From: Ruminiclostridium josui JCM 17888
Lineage (GTDB): Bacteria > Bacillota > Clostridia > Acetivibrionales > DSM-1351
Assembly: GCF_000526495.1 (NCBI RefSeq)
Contig: NZ_JAGE01000002.1
Coordinates: 186,001 to 250,000 of the forward strand
Length of the DNA stretch: 64,000 bases
Reading direction: 5' to 3'
Shown: positions 55,819-64,000 of the stretch, one piece after another
How the letters are laid out: every line of letters starts with the position of its first letter
How positions within the stretch are numbered: the stretch's first letter is position 1
The notes under the pieces: generated by a model
Database searches by the model: none
Told to the model about the DNA's origin: nothing
The model's input: only the letters and a program-made list of their open reading frames with translations
Made by a program: the position numbers and the translations under genes

Positions 55819-57117
55819 ATGATTTGGAATACTCAGGTTGAGTGTATGACAAGAAATTCTATGAAAGAGCTTCAGTTGGAACGTTTGAAGAATATCGTAA
55901 GAGTTGCTTATGAAAATGTTCCAATGTATAAGAAAAAATTTGACGAAATAGGCCTGAGGCCTGAGCATATCCAAACGTTGAAAGATATAGAGAAGATTCC
56001 ATTTACAACAAAGAATGACTTAAGAGATAATTATCCTTATGGACTTTTTGCAGTACCTTTAAAGAAAATAGTAAGACTTCATGCGTCATCTGGTACAACA
56101 GGTAAGCCAATAGTTGTTGGCTATACAAAAAAAGATATGGATAATTGGTCTGAAAACATAGCAAGACTTGTACTTGCAGCAGGTGGAAGAGAAGAGGACA
56201 TAGCACAGGTTGTTTTCGGATATGGTCTTTTTACAGGTGGTTTTGGACTACATCAAGGCCTTGAAAAGGTTGGAATTACAGTTGTTCCATCTTCCAGTGG
56301 CCATTCGGAAAGACAGCTTATGCTTATGCAGGACTTTGGGACTACTATTCTCGTAGGAACACCATCGTATGCGCTTTATTTAGCAGAGATTGCTGATGAA
56401 ATAGGTCTGGACAAGAGCAAGCTTAAGCTAAGGTTGGGCTTATTCGGAGGAGAAGGACATACTCCTGAAATGAGAGCTGAAATAGAAAGAAGATGGGGAA
56501 TTAAGGCTACAGAAAATTATGGACTAAGTGAAGTTCAGGGGCCTGGTGTTTCCGGTGAGTGTCATTGCCAGTGTGGTATGCATATCAATGAAGATCATTT
56601 TTATCCTGAAATAATTAATTCAGAAACAGGGGAAGCTCTTGACTATGGTAATAAAGGAGAACTTGTACTTACAACCTTGACTAAAGAAGGAATTCCGATG
56701 CTTCGTTACAGAACAAAGGATATAACCATACTGAATCCTGAAAAATGTGAGTGCGGAAGAACTACCGTCAGAATGAATAAGGTGCTTGGAAGAACTGATG
56801 ATATGCTAATAATTAGAGGTGTTAATGTATTTCCTTCACAAATCGAAAGTGTACTTGTAGGTATGGAAGGAATCGGACCTCATTACCAGATAATTGTTAC
56901 AAAAAACGGGTATATGGATGCAATTGAAGTACATGTTGAGTTAATAGACGGAAAGTTGCTGGAAAAGTTCAGTGAATTAGAGAAGCTTGAGAAAAAGATA
57001 CGTCATGAATTAAAAGTTGTTCTTCAAATAGATGCAAAGGTTAAGCTTGTAGAGCCAAAATCAATTGAAAGAACAACAGGAAAAGCAAAGCGTGTTATTG
57101 ATATGAGAAACCAATAA
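55819..57117 (+). CDS. paaK: Phenylacetate-CoA ligase family protein
   Basis: 432 aa adenylate-forming enzyme that makes an aryl-acetyl-CoA from the acid, ATP and CoA. The AMP-binding motif is SSGTTGKP (90-97). PaaK blocks such as FGYGLFTGGFGLHQGLE, YGLSEVQGPGVSGEC, LTTLTKEGIPMLRYRTKD and LGRTDDMLIIRGVNVFPSQIE are all present, with the zinc-site-like CECGR. In anaerobes this family also activates indole-acetate or phenylacetate during amino acid fermentation. A TTAGGGGGA site precedes the ATG. Downstream is a terminator; no ferredoxin oxidoreductase (ior) genes are adjacent. Confidence 0.92.
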   Translation: MIWNTQVECMTRNSMKELQLERLKNIVRVAYENVPMYKKKFDEIGLRPEHIQTLKDIEKIPFTTKNDLRDNYPYGLFAVPLKKIVRLHASSGTTGKPIVVGYTKKDMDNWSENIARLVLAAGGREEDIAQVVFGYGLFTGGFGLHQGLEKVGITVVPSSSGHSERQLMLMQDFGTTILVGTPSYALYLAEIADEIGLDKSKLKLRLGLFGGEGHTPEMRAEIERRWGIKATENYGLSEVQGPGVSGECHCQCGMHINEDHFYPEIINSETGEALDYGNKGELVLTTLTKEGIPMLRYRTKDITILNPEKCECGRTTVRMNKVLGRTDDMLIIRGVNVFPSQIESVLVGMEGIGPHYQIIVTKNGYMDAIEVHVELIDGKLLEKFSELEKLEKKIRHELKVVLQIDAKVKLVEPKSIERTTGKAKRVIDMRNQ

Positions 57118-57138
57118 TAAATTCCTTTTAATTTATTG

Positions 57139-57170
57139 TGGCACAGTACTAATAGTACTGTGCCATTTTA
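57139..57170 (+). terminator. Terminator after paaK
   Basis: Perfect 12 bp stem TGGCACAGTACT / AGTACTGTGCCA, 3 nt loop, followed by TTTTA. Confidence 0.85.
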
Positions 57171-57210
57171 ACTAAATTGTTGATTTACTTTTCAAATCCT
57201 TTTTATAGGA

Positions 57211-57216
57211 TATAAT
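57211..57216 (+). promoter_or_regulatory. -10 box upstream of proC
   Basis: TATAAT 46 nt before the proC start. No good -35 lies at normal spacing (TTTTCA at 16 bp is the best). Confidence 0.5.
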
Positions 57217-57262
57217 AGTAGTATTGATAAAAACGGAAAATTATATGAATGGAGGAAACTTT

Positions 57263-58075
57263 ATGAAAAAAATAGGTTTTATAGGTACCGGTACCATGGG
57301 AACAGCAATGATAAAAGGTATAATAGGGGCACAGATTGTCAACCCTTCAAATATTCATGTTTTTGATTTGGATAAGGCAAAGCTTGAAGTATTATGTAGC
57401 GATTTGGGAGTAAATGCAGAGGAAAATTCGCGTGAAATTGTAAAGAAATGTGATTTTGTTTTTCTAGCAGTTAAGCCAAATGTCGTAAAGACAGTTTTGG
57501 AAGAAATAAAGGATGTATTTTCAGATGAAAAGATTTTTATAAGTATTGCTGCGGGTATTCCTCTTAAAACCTACAAGAACACACTTGGGGAAAACAAAAA
57601 AATAATCAGAGCTATGCCAAATACTCCGGCTGTAATAGGTGAAGGAATGACTCTGATAAGCTTTGATTCCTGTGTTCAAGATAGTGAAGTTAAGGAAGCC
57701 ATGAGTCTTCTTGGTTCACTTGGTAAAGTAGAATGTATGGAAGAAAAACTCATGAATGAGGTTGTGGCACTAACCGGCAGCAGTCCTGCATATATTTTTA
57801 TGCTGATAGAGGCAATGGCAGATGCGGCTGTTTTATCAGGTATTCCAAGGCAGACGGCCTACAGGCTTGCTTCACAGGCGGTGGCAGGAAGTGCAAAGAT
57901 GGTAGCGGAGACAGGTAAGCATCCAGGGGAATTAAAAGATCAGGTTTGCTCACCTGCAGGAACTACAATTGAAGCGGTTGCGGCTTTGGAGAAATATGGG
58001 TTTAGAAACTCTGTAATTGAAGCTATGAACGAGTGTACAAAAAAAGCAAGAGAGCTTGGTAATATTTACGGATAA
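57263..58075 (+). CDS. proC: Pyrroline-5-carboxylate reductase
   Basis: Last step of proline synthesis, reducing pyrroline-5-carboxylate with NAD(P)H. Rossmann loop IGFIGTGTMGTAMI (residues 3-16), then FLAVKPNVV, IRAMPNTPAVIGEG and the C-terminal LTGSSPAYIFMLIEAMADA and CSPAGTTIEAVAALE signature. At 270 aa it is normal. The ATG at 57263 is set by a TGGAGGAA site; an in-frame ATG at 57224 overlaps the promoter region. Confidence 0.96.
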   Translation: MKKIGFIGTGTMGTAMIKGIIGAQIVNPSNIHVFDLDKAKLEVLCSDLGVNAEENSREIVKKCDFVFLAVKPNVVKTVLEEIKDVFSDEKIFISIAAGIPLKTYKNTLGENKKIIRAMPNTPAVIGEGMTLISFDSCVQDSEVKEAMSLLGSLGKVECMEEKLMNEVVALTGSSPAYIFMLIEAMADAAVLSGIPRQTAYRLASQAVAGSAKMVAETGKHPGELKDQVCSPAGTTIEAVAALEKYGFRNSVIEAMNECTKKARELGNIYG

Positions 58076-58102
58076 AGAATTTGCTGGTTATCAGGAGGCG
58101 AA

Positions 58103-58540
58103 ATGAAGCAGGTAGAAATATATACCGATGGTGCTTGCTCAGGAAATCCCGGTGCAGGTGGTTGGGGAGCGGTGCTCATATATGGTGAACATAAAATTGA
58201 AATATCCGGATTTGAAAAGAGTACAACAAATAATAAAATGGAGCTGACGGCAGCATATGAAGCTCTGAAAAGACTAAAAGAACCGTGTAAAGTAAATTTA
58301 TACAGTGATAGTGCCTATCTTGTAAATGCCTTTTCACAGGGCTGGCTGGATAAATGGATAAAAAACGGATGGAAACGAAATAAAAATGAGGAAGTAAAAA
58401 ACATAGAATTATGGAAGGAACTTGTCAGACTTGCAAGTATTCATGAAATAAAATGGATAAAGGTTAAAGGCCATGCAGATAATGTATTTAATAATCTATG
58501 TGACAAGCTTGCAACAGAAGAAATAAAGAAAAACAGCTAG
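58103..58540 (+). CDS. rnhA: Ribonuclease HI
   Basis: Degrades RNA in RNA-DNA hybrids. The four catalytic carboxylates are present: D9 (IYTDGACSGNPG), E47 (NNKMELTA), D69 (LYSDSAY) and D134 (NLCDKLA), as well as H124 in VKGHADN. At 145 aa it is standard for the bacterial type, including the basic protrusion WIKNGWKRNKNEEVKN. A CAGGAGGC site precedes the ATG. It is between proC and nudF in a same-strand run. Confidence 0.97.
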   Translation: MKQVEIYTDGACSGNPGAGGWGAVLIYGEHKIEISGFEKSTTNNKMELTAAYEALKRLKEPCKVNLYSDSAYLVNAFSQGWLDKWIKNGWKRNKNEEVKNIELWKELVRLASIHEIKWIKVKGHADNVFNNLCDKLATEEIKKNS

Positions 58541-58553
58541 GAGGAATTGAAAT

Positions 58554-59096
58554 ATGGATTATAATGAAAAAACACTGAAAACAGAAGATATTTATAAAGG
58601 GAACATAATTAAAGTGCAAAATTTAACTGTCAGTCTCCCAAACGGAAAGGAAGCTACAAGAGATATAGTATTACACCCAGGAGCTGCAGTAGTTGTTCCA
58701 ATAAATGAAAAAGGTGAATTGTACATGGTTAAGCAATTCAGAAAACCTCTTGATATGACAACCCTTGAGTTGCCAGCGGGTAAACTTGATTCAGCTCAGG
58801 AAGACCCAAAACTATGCGCAGAAAGGGAGTTAATGGAAGAGACTGGACTTCGTGCGGGAAAGATAGAGCATTTGATAAGCATACATACAACACCTGGTTT
58901 TTGCAATGAGGTTATTCATATGTATGTAGCAACTGAGCTAACTCAAGGGGATTCATGTACTGACGAAGACGAATTTTTGGATGTAGAAAAAATTCATGTT
59001 TCAAAACTGGTTGACATGATTCTAAATCACGAAATAACAGACGCAAAAACTATTATAGGAGTTATGATGGCAGAAAAAATATTGCGTGAAAAGTAA
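58554..59096 (+). CDS. Nudix hydrolase, ADP-ribose pyrophosphatase type
   Basis: 180 aa enzyme expected to cut ADP-ribose into AMP and ribose-5-phosphate. The Nudix box runs AGKLDSAQEDPKLCAERELMEETGL; the REL-EE core is intact, though the loop between the first Gly and Glu has one extra residue compared with the textbook spacing. N-terminal VVPINEKGELYMVKQFRKPL and TLELPAGKLD fit the ADPRase subgroup. A TAGGAGGA site lies just after the rnhA stop. In Clostridia this gene often precedes spoIIM and xerD, as here. Confidence 0.93.
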   Translation: MDYNEKTLKTEDIYKGNIIKVQNLTVSLPNGKEATRDIVLHPGAAVVVPINEKGELYMVKQFRKPLDMTTLELPAGKLDSAQEDPKLCAERELMEETGLRAGKIEHLISIHTTPGFCNEVIHMYVATELTQGDSCTDEDEFLDVEKIHVSKLVDMILNHEITDAKTIIGVMMAEKILREK

Positions 59097-59196
59097 TGTA
59101 AAAAATTATTTAGTTATAGTAATATCTTATGTTTATCCGGCATATATATTTAATAAGTAACAAGGGTTAATTAATTTGACGCCGGGGGATAAAATT

Positions 59197-59832
59197 GTGA
59201 TTTGCAAAACAGCCAATGTAGTAAAAGAACACATAAGAGATAATAAATACACGTACCTTAGTTTGTTTATTTTTTATATAATCGGAATAGTGGCCGGTGC
59301 ATTATCTGTAAATGAGTTGGACTACCGCCAAAAAACCGAAATGACTACATTTTTCAATGACTTTTTAAAACTGCTAAACAGTGATAATGTAAATGGAATA
59401 TCTTTACTGAAGATGTCTATGCTAGACAGTATAAGAATTATAATATTTTTTTGGCTGCTTGGAGTTACAGTAATAGGATTACCTGTTTATTACCTGACCT
59501 TGGGAATGAAAGGTTTTAGCACCGGATTCAGTTCAGGGATTGTAATGGCAGTTTTGGGGGGGAAAGGAATGCTGGTATCAGTTTTCTGTTTTCTCCCAAA
59601 AGAAATTTTGACAATTCCTTTTATTATTGCCCTTGGAGTAAATGGTATAAGATTAACAAAAGGGATATTTAAAAATTGGATTAAAAAACCCGTTAAAAAA
59701 GAAGATACATTAAAATTTAAATTTCTGCCTTACTGTTTTGTTACTGTATTCTTTTCCTTATTTATACTGGTTATGACAATAATGGATGCTTTTGTAGCTC
59801 CATTTACCTTAAGATTATTGACATTTGTATAA
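59197..59832 (+). CDS. spoIIM: Stage II sporulation protein M
   Basis: Membrane protein of the SpoIIDMP complex that thins septal peptidoglycan and drives engulfment. Five or so helices are visible, with the family pattern YTYLSLFIFYIIGIVAGAL, the middle GVTVIGLPVYYLTLGMKGFSTGFS and the end TIMDAFVAPFTLRLL. The start is uncertain: GTG 59197 has a GGGGGA site 7 nt upstream (211 aa), while TTG 59176 has an AAGGG site 9 nt upstream (218 aa). Length is near that of the family either way. Confidence 0.9.
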   Translation: MICKTANVVKEHIRDNKYTYLSLFIFYIIGIVAGALSVNELDYRQKTEMTTFFNDFLKLLNSDNVNGISLLKMSMLDSIRIIIFFWLLGVTVIGLPVYYLTLGMKGFSTGFSSGIVMAVLGGKGMLVSVFCFLPKEILTIPFIIALGVNGIRLTKGIFKNWIKKPVKKEDTLKFKFLPYCFVTVFFSLFILVMTIMDAFVAPFTLRLLTFV

Positions 59833-60010
59833 TTACGTTAGAAAAGTTTGTTAAAAAATGATAAAAATCCTAAATAATCCTTTCAAAATTACATAATTTG
59901 TATTAGAATAATATTAGAAAACCATTCCAGATTATAAAATGGTTTCGTATAATTATCCATTTACATAAACATAAAGATGGATAAATAGATAATAAAGGAG
60001 TCGTTGTTTG

Positions 60011-60895
60011 ATGGAAGCTAATGTTGAAAAGTTTATTAATTTTCTAGAGAGAGATAAGCGTTTATCGCTTAATACGCTTCAGTCCTATAAACGGGACATA
60101 GAACAATACATTACATACTTAAAAGAAATTAACGTAACCAACATCGCGAATACTAATAAGACAACAGTAATTGCCTACTTATTACATTTACAGAAAAAAG
60201 GTAGAGCTACATCTACCATATCAAGGAACCTTGCGTCAATTAGGTCCTTTTATCAATTCCTCTATAAGGATAAAGTAATAGACAATGACCCTACCTCCGA
60301 GTTGGAATCACCTAAAGTCGAAAAAAAGCTTCCTCAGATATTATCAACCCAAGAGGTTGAGTTGTTGCTTGATCAGCCTAAGTGCCTTGATCTTAAAGGA
60401 ATCCGTGACAAGGCTATGCTGGAATTATTATATGCAACAGGTATTCGTGTTTCAGAACTTATATCACTAAACTTGGAAGATATTAATTTTGAACTGGGGT
60501 TTATAAAGTGTAATAAAGGGACACGTGAAAGGACAATTCCAATCGGCTCTATATCAATGGCTGCAGTGCATGAGTATCTTGATAAGTCCCGTAACTTTTT
60601 GATTCAGGACAGCCAAGAAAAAGCACTTTTTGTAAATGTAAACGGTAAACGTCTTACCAGACAGGGATTCTGGAAAATTATTAAACATTACAAAAATCAA
60701 GCAAAAATTAATAAGGACATAACTCCACATACATTGAGACATTCCTTTGCAGCACATTTGCTTGAAAATGGTGCAGATCTTAGGTCAATACAGGAAATGC
60801 TTGGTCATTCAGATATTTCATCGACTCAGATATATGCACAGATTGCTAAAAATAAAATTAAAGATGTTTACAAAAAAACTCATCCCAGAGCATAA
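60011..60895 (+). CDS. xerD: Tyrosine recombinase XerD
   Basis: Resolves chromosome dimers at dif with XerC. The N-terminal core-binding domain (about 1-90) includes LSLNTLQSYKRDIEQY. The catalytic domain has R146 (ATGIRVSEL), K169, H240-TLR243, H266 (LGHSDISST) and the nucleophile Y275. At 294 aa it has normal length. ATG 60011 has an AAAGGAG site; TTG 60008 is less likely. The location between spoIIM and pdp matches the chromosomal xerD neighbourhood in Firmicutes and argues against a mobile-element integrase. Confidence 0.93.
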   Translation: MEANVEKFINFLERDKRLSLNTLQSYKRDIEQYITYLKEINVTNIANTNKTTVIAYLLHLQKKGRATSTISRNLASIRSFYQFLYKDKVIDNDPTSELESPKVEKKLPQILSTQEVELLLDQPKCLDLKGIRDKAMLELLYATGIRVSELISLNLEDINFELGFIKCNKGTRERTIPIGSISMAAVHEYLDKSRNFLIQDSQEKALFVNVNGKRLTRQGFWKIIKHYKNQAKINKDITPHTLRHSFAAHLLENGADLRSIQEMLGHSDISSTQIYAQIAKNKIKDVYKKTHPRA

Positions 60896-60906
60896 TTTTG
60901 ATGTAT

Positions 60907-60943
60907 AAAGGGACACTCATTTATAGTGAGATGTCCTTTTTTT
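60907..60943 (+). terminator. Terminator after xerD
   Basis: Imperfect stem AAAGGGACACTCA / TGAGATGTCCTTT followed by TTTTTTT. Confidence 0.82.
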
Positions 60944-61004
60944 ATGATAAAATGCTACATATAAGATTCATTTTAACCAAAGGAAGTCTCATGGAGGTTA
61001 TATT

Positions 61005-62327
61005 ATGAGAATGTACGAAATAATTGAGAAAAAACGAGATGGTTTAGAACTCAGCCTGGATGAAATAAATTTCTTTATTACGGAATATTGCAATAATCAT
61101 ATTCCTGACTACCAGGCGTCTGCACTTCTAATGGCTATATTTCTAAAAGGGATGAACGAAAGGGAAACGGCTGATTTAACAAATGTAATGGCAAATTCAG
61201 GGGATAGGATAGATTTATCTTCCATAACAGGTATAAAGGTTGATAAACATAGTACAGGAGGTGTAGGGGACAAAACTACGCTTATCCTTGCTCCTATTGT
61301 AGCTGCCTGTGGAATACCCGTTGCAAAAATGTCAGGCAGAGGCCTTGGTCATACAGGAGGAACAATAGACAAGCTTGAGTCAATACCTGGATTTAATACA
61401 AACCTTTCAACTGAGCAGTTTATAAATAATGTTAAAAGCATAGGCATTTCAATTGCAGGGCAAACAGGTAATCTAGCTCCTGCTGATAAAAAAATATATG
61501 CTTTGAGAGATGTGACTGCAACCGTAAATAATATTTCCCTTATAGCAAGTAGTATTATGAGCAAGAAGCTTGCTTCCGGTGCTGACAGGATTGTCCTGGA
61601 TGTAAAAACAGGAAGCGGAGCATTTATGAAAACCTTTGAGGATTCTGTTGAACTTGCAAAGGCTATGGTAAAGATAGGCCACAATACAGGTAGAAAAACA
61701 GTCGCTGTTATTACAGACATGGATATACCTCTTGGTTATGCAGTAGGGAATTCACTTGAAATAATTGAGGCCATTGATACACTAAAAAACAAAGGGCCGG
61801 AAGATTTGAAAGAGGTTTCATTTGAACTTGCTGCCAGAATGCTGGAACTCAGCGGTATAGGCAAGCTTGAAGAATGTAGAAAAAAAGTTGTTGATGCAGT
61901 TGAAAGCGGAAAGGCGTTGTCCAAATTCGCTGAACTGATTGAAAATCAGGGAGGAAAAAAAGAAGTTATAAATGACTATACGTTGTTTGAGCAGCCTGCT
62001 TATAAGATGAGTTTTATATGCGAAAAACCAGGCTATATACAGTCTATGCAAACTGATAAAATTGGAATGGCTTCTCTGGTTCTTGGTGCAGGAAGAGAGA
62101 CAAAGGATAGTAAAATTGACTACAGTGCAGGTATCATGTTTAGTAAAAAAACCGGCGACAGGGTTGAAGTTGGGGATTGTATTGCAGTTCTGTATACCAA
62201 TAGGGAAGATACCCTTTTACAAGCTGTTTCCATTTTAAAAGAAGCTGTTGTAATAAGTGAATTGCCTTATGAAAGAAAACCGCTGATTCTAGCGTATATC
62301 GACAGTGAAGGAAACATAAAAAAATAA
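61005..62327 (+). CDS. pdp: Pyrimidine-nucleoside phosphorylase
   Basis: Splits uridine or thymidine with phosphate into base and sugar-1-phosphate. The family signature SGRGLGHTGGTIDKLESIPGF is present in pieces around residues 109-129, after KVDKHSTGGVGDKTTL (phosphate binding) and before DVKTGSGAFM and SKKLASGADRIVLD. At 440 aa it is full length. ATG 61005 has an ATGGAGGT site. In Clostridia it often sits between xerD and a D-Ala carboxypeptidase gene, as here. Confidence 0.95.
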   Translation: MRMYEIIEKKRDGLELSLDEINFFITEYCNNHIPDYQASALLMAIFLKGMNERETADLTNVMANSGDRIDLSSITGIKVDKHSTGGVGDKTTLILAPIVAACGIPVAKMSGRGLGHTGGTIDKLESIPGFNTNLSTEQFINNVKSIGISIAGQTGNLAPADKKIYALRDVTATVNNISLIASSIMSKKLASGADRIVLDVKTGSGAFMKTFEDSVELAKAMVKIGHNTGRKTVAVITDMDIPLGYAVGNSLEIIEAIDTLKNKGPEDLKEVSFELAARMLELSGIGKLEECRKKVVDAVESGKALSKFAELIENQGGKKEVINDYTLFEQPAYKMSFICEKPGYIQSMQTDKIGMASLVLGAGRETKDSKIDYSAGIMFSKKTGDRVEVGDCIAVLYTNREDTLLQAVSILKEAVVISELPYERKPLILAYIDSEGNIKK

Positions 62328-62420
62328 ATTTTTACTAGAATATCCTAATGTTGTCCCGCATAACAATTAACTAGGACGAATTGTGTTTTGAATAACGAAT
62401 AGTTAACTGGAGGGACATAA

Positions 62421-63647
62421 GTGAAAAGAAACTCTGTTTTAGCTTTTTCTTTGATTATAGCTATAGTTACAACTATGTTGCCAGCTGCGGTATTGGCAGA
62501 TACAAATGAAGCAGCAGTTGAGGCATCGGTAAAATATGACGATGTAGCAGTAACAAAATTGGAAACCAAGACTAATGTTCTTGATTTAAAGGCAAAGTCT
62601 GCGGTATTGATGGACGCAGCTTCTGGAAAAGTTCTTACTGAAAAGAATAGCCATGAGAGGCTTGCAATTGCAAGTGTAACCAAGGTTATGACAATGCTTT
62701 TGGTGATGGAGGCTATAGATTCAGGTAGATTAACTTTTGATGATAAAGTAAGCGTATCAGAGTATTCGGCAGGCATGGGCGGTTCTCAAGCTTATTTGGA
62801 GCCGGGAGAAGAATTCACCGTTACTGAAATGATGAATGCTTTAGCAATACACTCTTCAAATGATGTGGCAGTTGCTTTGGCGGAAAAGGTCAGCGGCAGC
62901 GAGGAAACATTCGTAAGTGATATGAATAACAAGGCTCAAGAGCTGGGAATGAAGGATACAAAATTTTTGGATTGTACGGGATTGAACGATGACGGTTACA
63001 GTTCTGCATATGATGTGGCTTTAATGTCAAGAGAATTGATTATAAAACACCCGAAAGTTCTCCAGTTTACTGGTAAATGGCATGACACTTTCAGAAACGG
63101 AACATTTGACTTGTATAATACAAATAAGCTGGTAAAATTCTACGCAAATTGTGACGGACTTAAAACGGGTTTTACAAGCAAAGCAGGATTTAATTTAACT
63201 GCTACTACATGTAGAAATAATTTAAGACTGGTTTCAGTTGTGCTTGGGGAACCCGATTCAAATACAAGGTTTGCTGAGTCAAGGAAACTTATGGATTACG
63301 GTTTTGCAAACTATGAGGTAATAAATCTTGATAAAAGAGGGAACGCTGTAGGCAATATACCCGTAAAAAAGGGAAACAAACTGAGTGTTAGTGCAGTATA
63401 TGGCACTGATACCAGTATAATGGTTTCAAAAGGTCAAAAGGGTAAAGTAGAAAAGGAAGTAGCACTTCTGCCAGGACTTTCTGCACCAGTTGAAATAAAT
63501 CAAAAGGTTGGGGAAGTAGTTTATAAAATAGACGGAAAAGAAGTAGGAAGATTTGATCTTATTGCAAGCGAAAAAATTGATAAAATGACTTACGGCAATA
63601 TTTTTTCTAAACTCATTATAAGGTGGTTCAGTCTTGGGAGAGCATAA
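62421..63647 (+). CDS. D-alanyl-D-alanine carboxypeptidase, DacF-like
   Basis: Low-molecular-weight penicillin-binding protein (peptidase S11) that trims the terminal D-Ala of peptidoglycan stems. The signal peptide (1-26) ends at VLADT. Active-site motifs: S85-VTK88, S145-SN, K248-TG. A C-terminal beta-rich domain (about 310-385) and an amphipathic final helix (FSKLIIRWFSLGRA) for membrane attachment follow. At 408 aa it fits DacF/DacB. The start is GTG 62421 with a GGAGGGA site. The position after pdp resembles spore-associated dacF of other Firmicutes. Confidence 0.94.
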   Translation: MKRNSVLAFSLIIAIVTTMLPAAVLADTNEAAVEASVKYDDVAVTKLETKTNVLDLKAKSAVLMDAASGKVLTEKNSHERLAIASVTKVMTMLLVMEAIDSGRLTFDDKVSVSEYSAGMGGSQAYLEPGEEFTVTEMMNALAIHSSNDVAVALAEKVSGSEETFVSDMNNKAQELGMKDTKFLDCTGLNDDGYSSAYDVALMSRELIIKHPKVLQFTGKWHDTFRNGTFDLYNTNKLVKFYANCDGLKTGFTSKAGFNLTATTCRNNLRLVSVVLGEPDSNTRFAESRKLMDYGFANYEVINLDKRGNAVGNIPVKKGNKLSVSAVYGTDTSIMVSKGQKGKVEKEVALLPGLSAPVEINQKVGEVVYKIDGKEVGRFDLIASEKIDKMTYGNIFSKLIIRWFSLGRA

Positions 63648-63660
63648 ATGCTCTCCTTTT
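63637..63660 (+). terminator. Terminator overlapping the DacF-like stop codon
   Basis: Perfect 8 bp stem GGAGAGCA / TGCTCTCC with loop TAAA that contains the stop codon, then TTTTT. Convergent to the M50 gene, whose stop lies at the end of the T-run. Confidence 0.85.
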
Positions 63661-64000
63661 TATAAAATAATAGCCTTATAGAGGGAAACAAAAATATATG
63701 ATGCTGGAATTCCAACTATTTTATCAAAAACTTTGCTGAATACTAAAAGTATGAAAATAATCATACTATATTGCTCCAATAAAGTAAAAAAACGGTATCT
63801 CCAAGTATTAAATATATTTGAAATAACATGATAACCGTCAAAAAATGGTATTGGAAGAAGGTTCAGCACAAAAAGCACAACATTAATTTGAGCTGAATAA
63901 CTTAACAGATACGACATGTTTTGGTAAACTGCTAAATTATTTGAAAGTAACCCAGTTACTGTTACCAGCTTTAATATTATCAAAAAACCGATTGCTACTA
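63660..64000 (-). CDS. Site-2 protease family (M50) protein, 3' part only
   Basis: The open frame runs off the right end of the window; only the last 113 or so codons are present. The visible C-terminal part has the M50 motif NLLPIPFFDGYHV, equivalent to the LDG metal-ligand motif of intramembrane zinc proteases, and three hydrophobic helices. The HExxH motif would lie beyond the edge. The gene is convergent with the DacF-like gene. In other Clostridia this place is taken by an M50 protease gene followed by scpAB. Confidence 0.85.
   Translation of the reverse strand, partial: VAIGFLIILKLVTVTGLLSNNLAVYQNMSYLLSYSAQINVVLFVLNLLPIPFFDGYHVISNIFNTWRYRFFTLLEQYSMIIFILLVFSKVFDKIVGIPASYIFVSLYKAIIL

Noticed and set aside
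60011-60895. Possibility that the tyrosine recombinase marks an integrated element
   Set aside because: All XerD motifs are present, neighbours are chromosomal (spoIIM, pdp), and no att repeats, tRNA target or phage genes are nearby.

Overview
The window is a low-GC, densely packed chromosomal segment of an anaerobic, endospore-forming Clostridia member. The signs are a gerA-type germination locus, spoIIM and a DacF-like carboxypeptidase, AddAB instead of RecBCD, RNase J, RemA, TmcAL, dimeric bacterial GlyRS and strong AGGAGG-type ribosome binding sites. Gene content and order resemble the Ruminiclostridium (Clostridium) cellulolyticum group; that is an inference from memory, not a database result. 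I see no rRNA, prophage, insertion sequence or CRISPR array.

Layout. 1-5.9 kb: chaperone operon grpE-dnaK-dnaJ, then prmA, rsmE and a stand-alone CheY-like receiver. 6-9.5 kb: yicC-remA-gmk-rpoZ-glyS from one promoter. 9.7-12.8 kb: pantothenate operon (a DUF2520/PanG-like dehydrogenase, panB, panC, panD). 12.9-18.5 kb: an L,D-transpeptidase, a spore germination locus split into two convergent units (gerAB plus a 54-codon membrane ORF on +, gerAA-gerAC on -), and a ferritin-like protein. 18.6-24.5 kb: a TipAS-type MerR regulator with a textbook MerR operator, a CBS-pair protein, thioredoxin reductase, a flavin amine oxidase, a CoA-binding protein and a CPBP protease. Two copies of a foldback repeat lie in this part. 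24.5-31.7 kb: addB-addA. 31.8-36.4 kb: tRNA-Gln, a GT4 glycosyltransferase, RNase J and convergent tmcAL.

36.5-40.8 kb: a heterodimeric ABC exporter on the minus strand. Its leader contains an 11-codon ORF followed by an intrinsic terminator, an arrangement that looks like a ribosome-dependent attenuator. Upstream of it is tRNA-Tyr. 41-47.4 kb: a complete oligopeptide ABC importer with an N-terminally extended second permease and a 46-codon membrane ORF at its end, then tRNA-Phe and a CAT-anticodon tRNA on the minus strand. 47.8-51 kb: three tandem M42 aminopeptidase paralogues, which with the importer suggest peptide uptake and degradation. 51-57 kb: a beta-CASP MBL protein, an exported lysozyme-like unknown, a lactate-permease-family transporter and a phenylacetate-CoA ligase. 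57-64 kb: proC, rnhA, nudF, spoIIM, xerD, pdp, a DacF-like gene and a truncated M50 protease.

The most interesting items are the leader-peptide/terminator arrangement upstream of the ABC exporter, the two-copy foldback repeat, the two short membrane ORFs (in the ger locus and after the opp operon), and the transporter/PaaK pair. Most of the rest is conserved housekeeping sequence.
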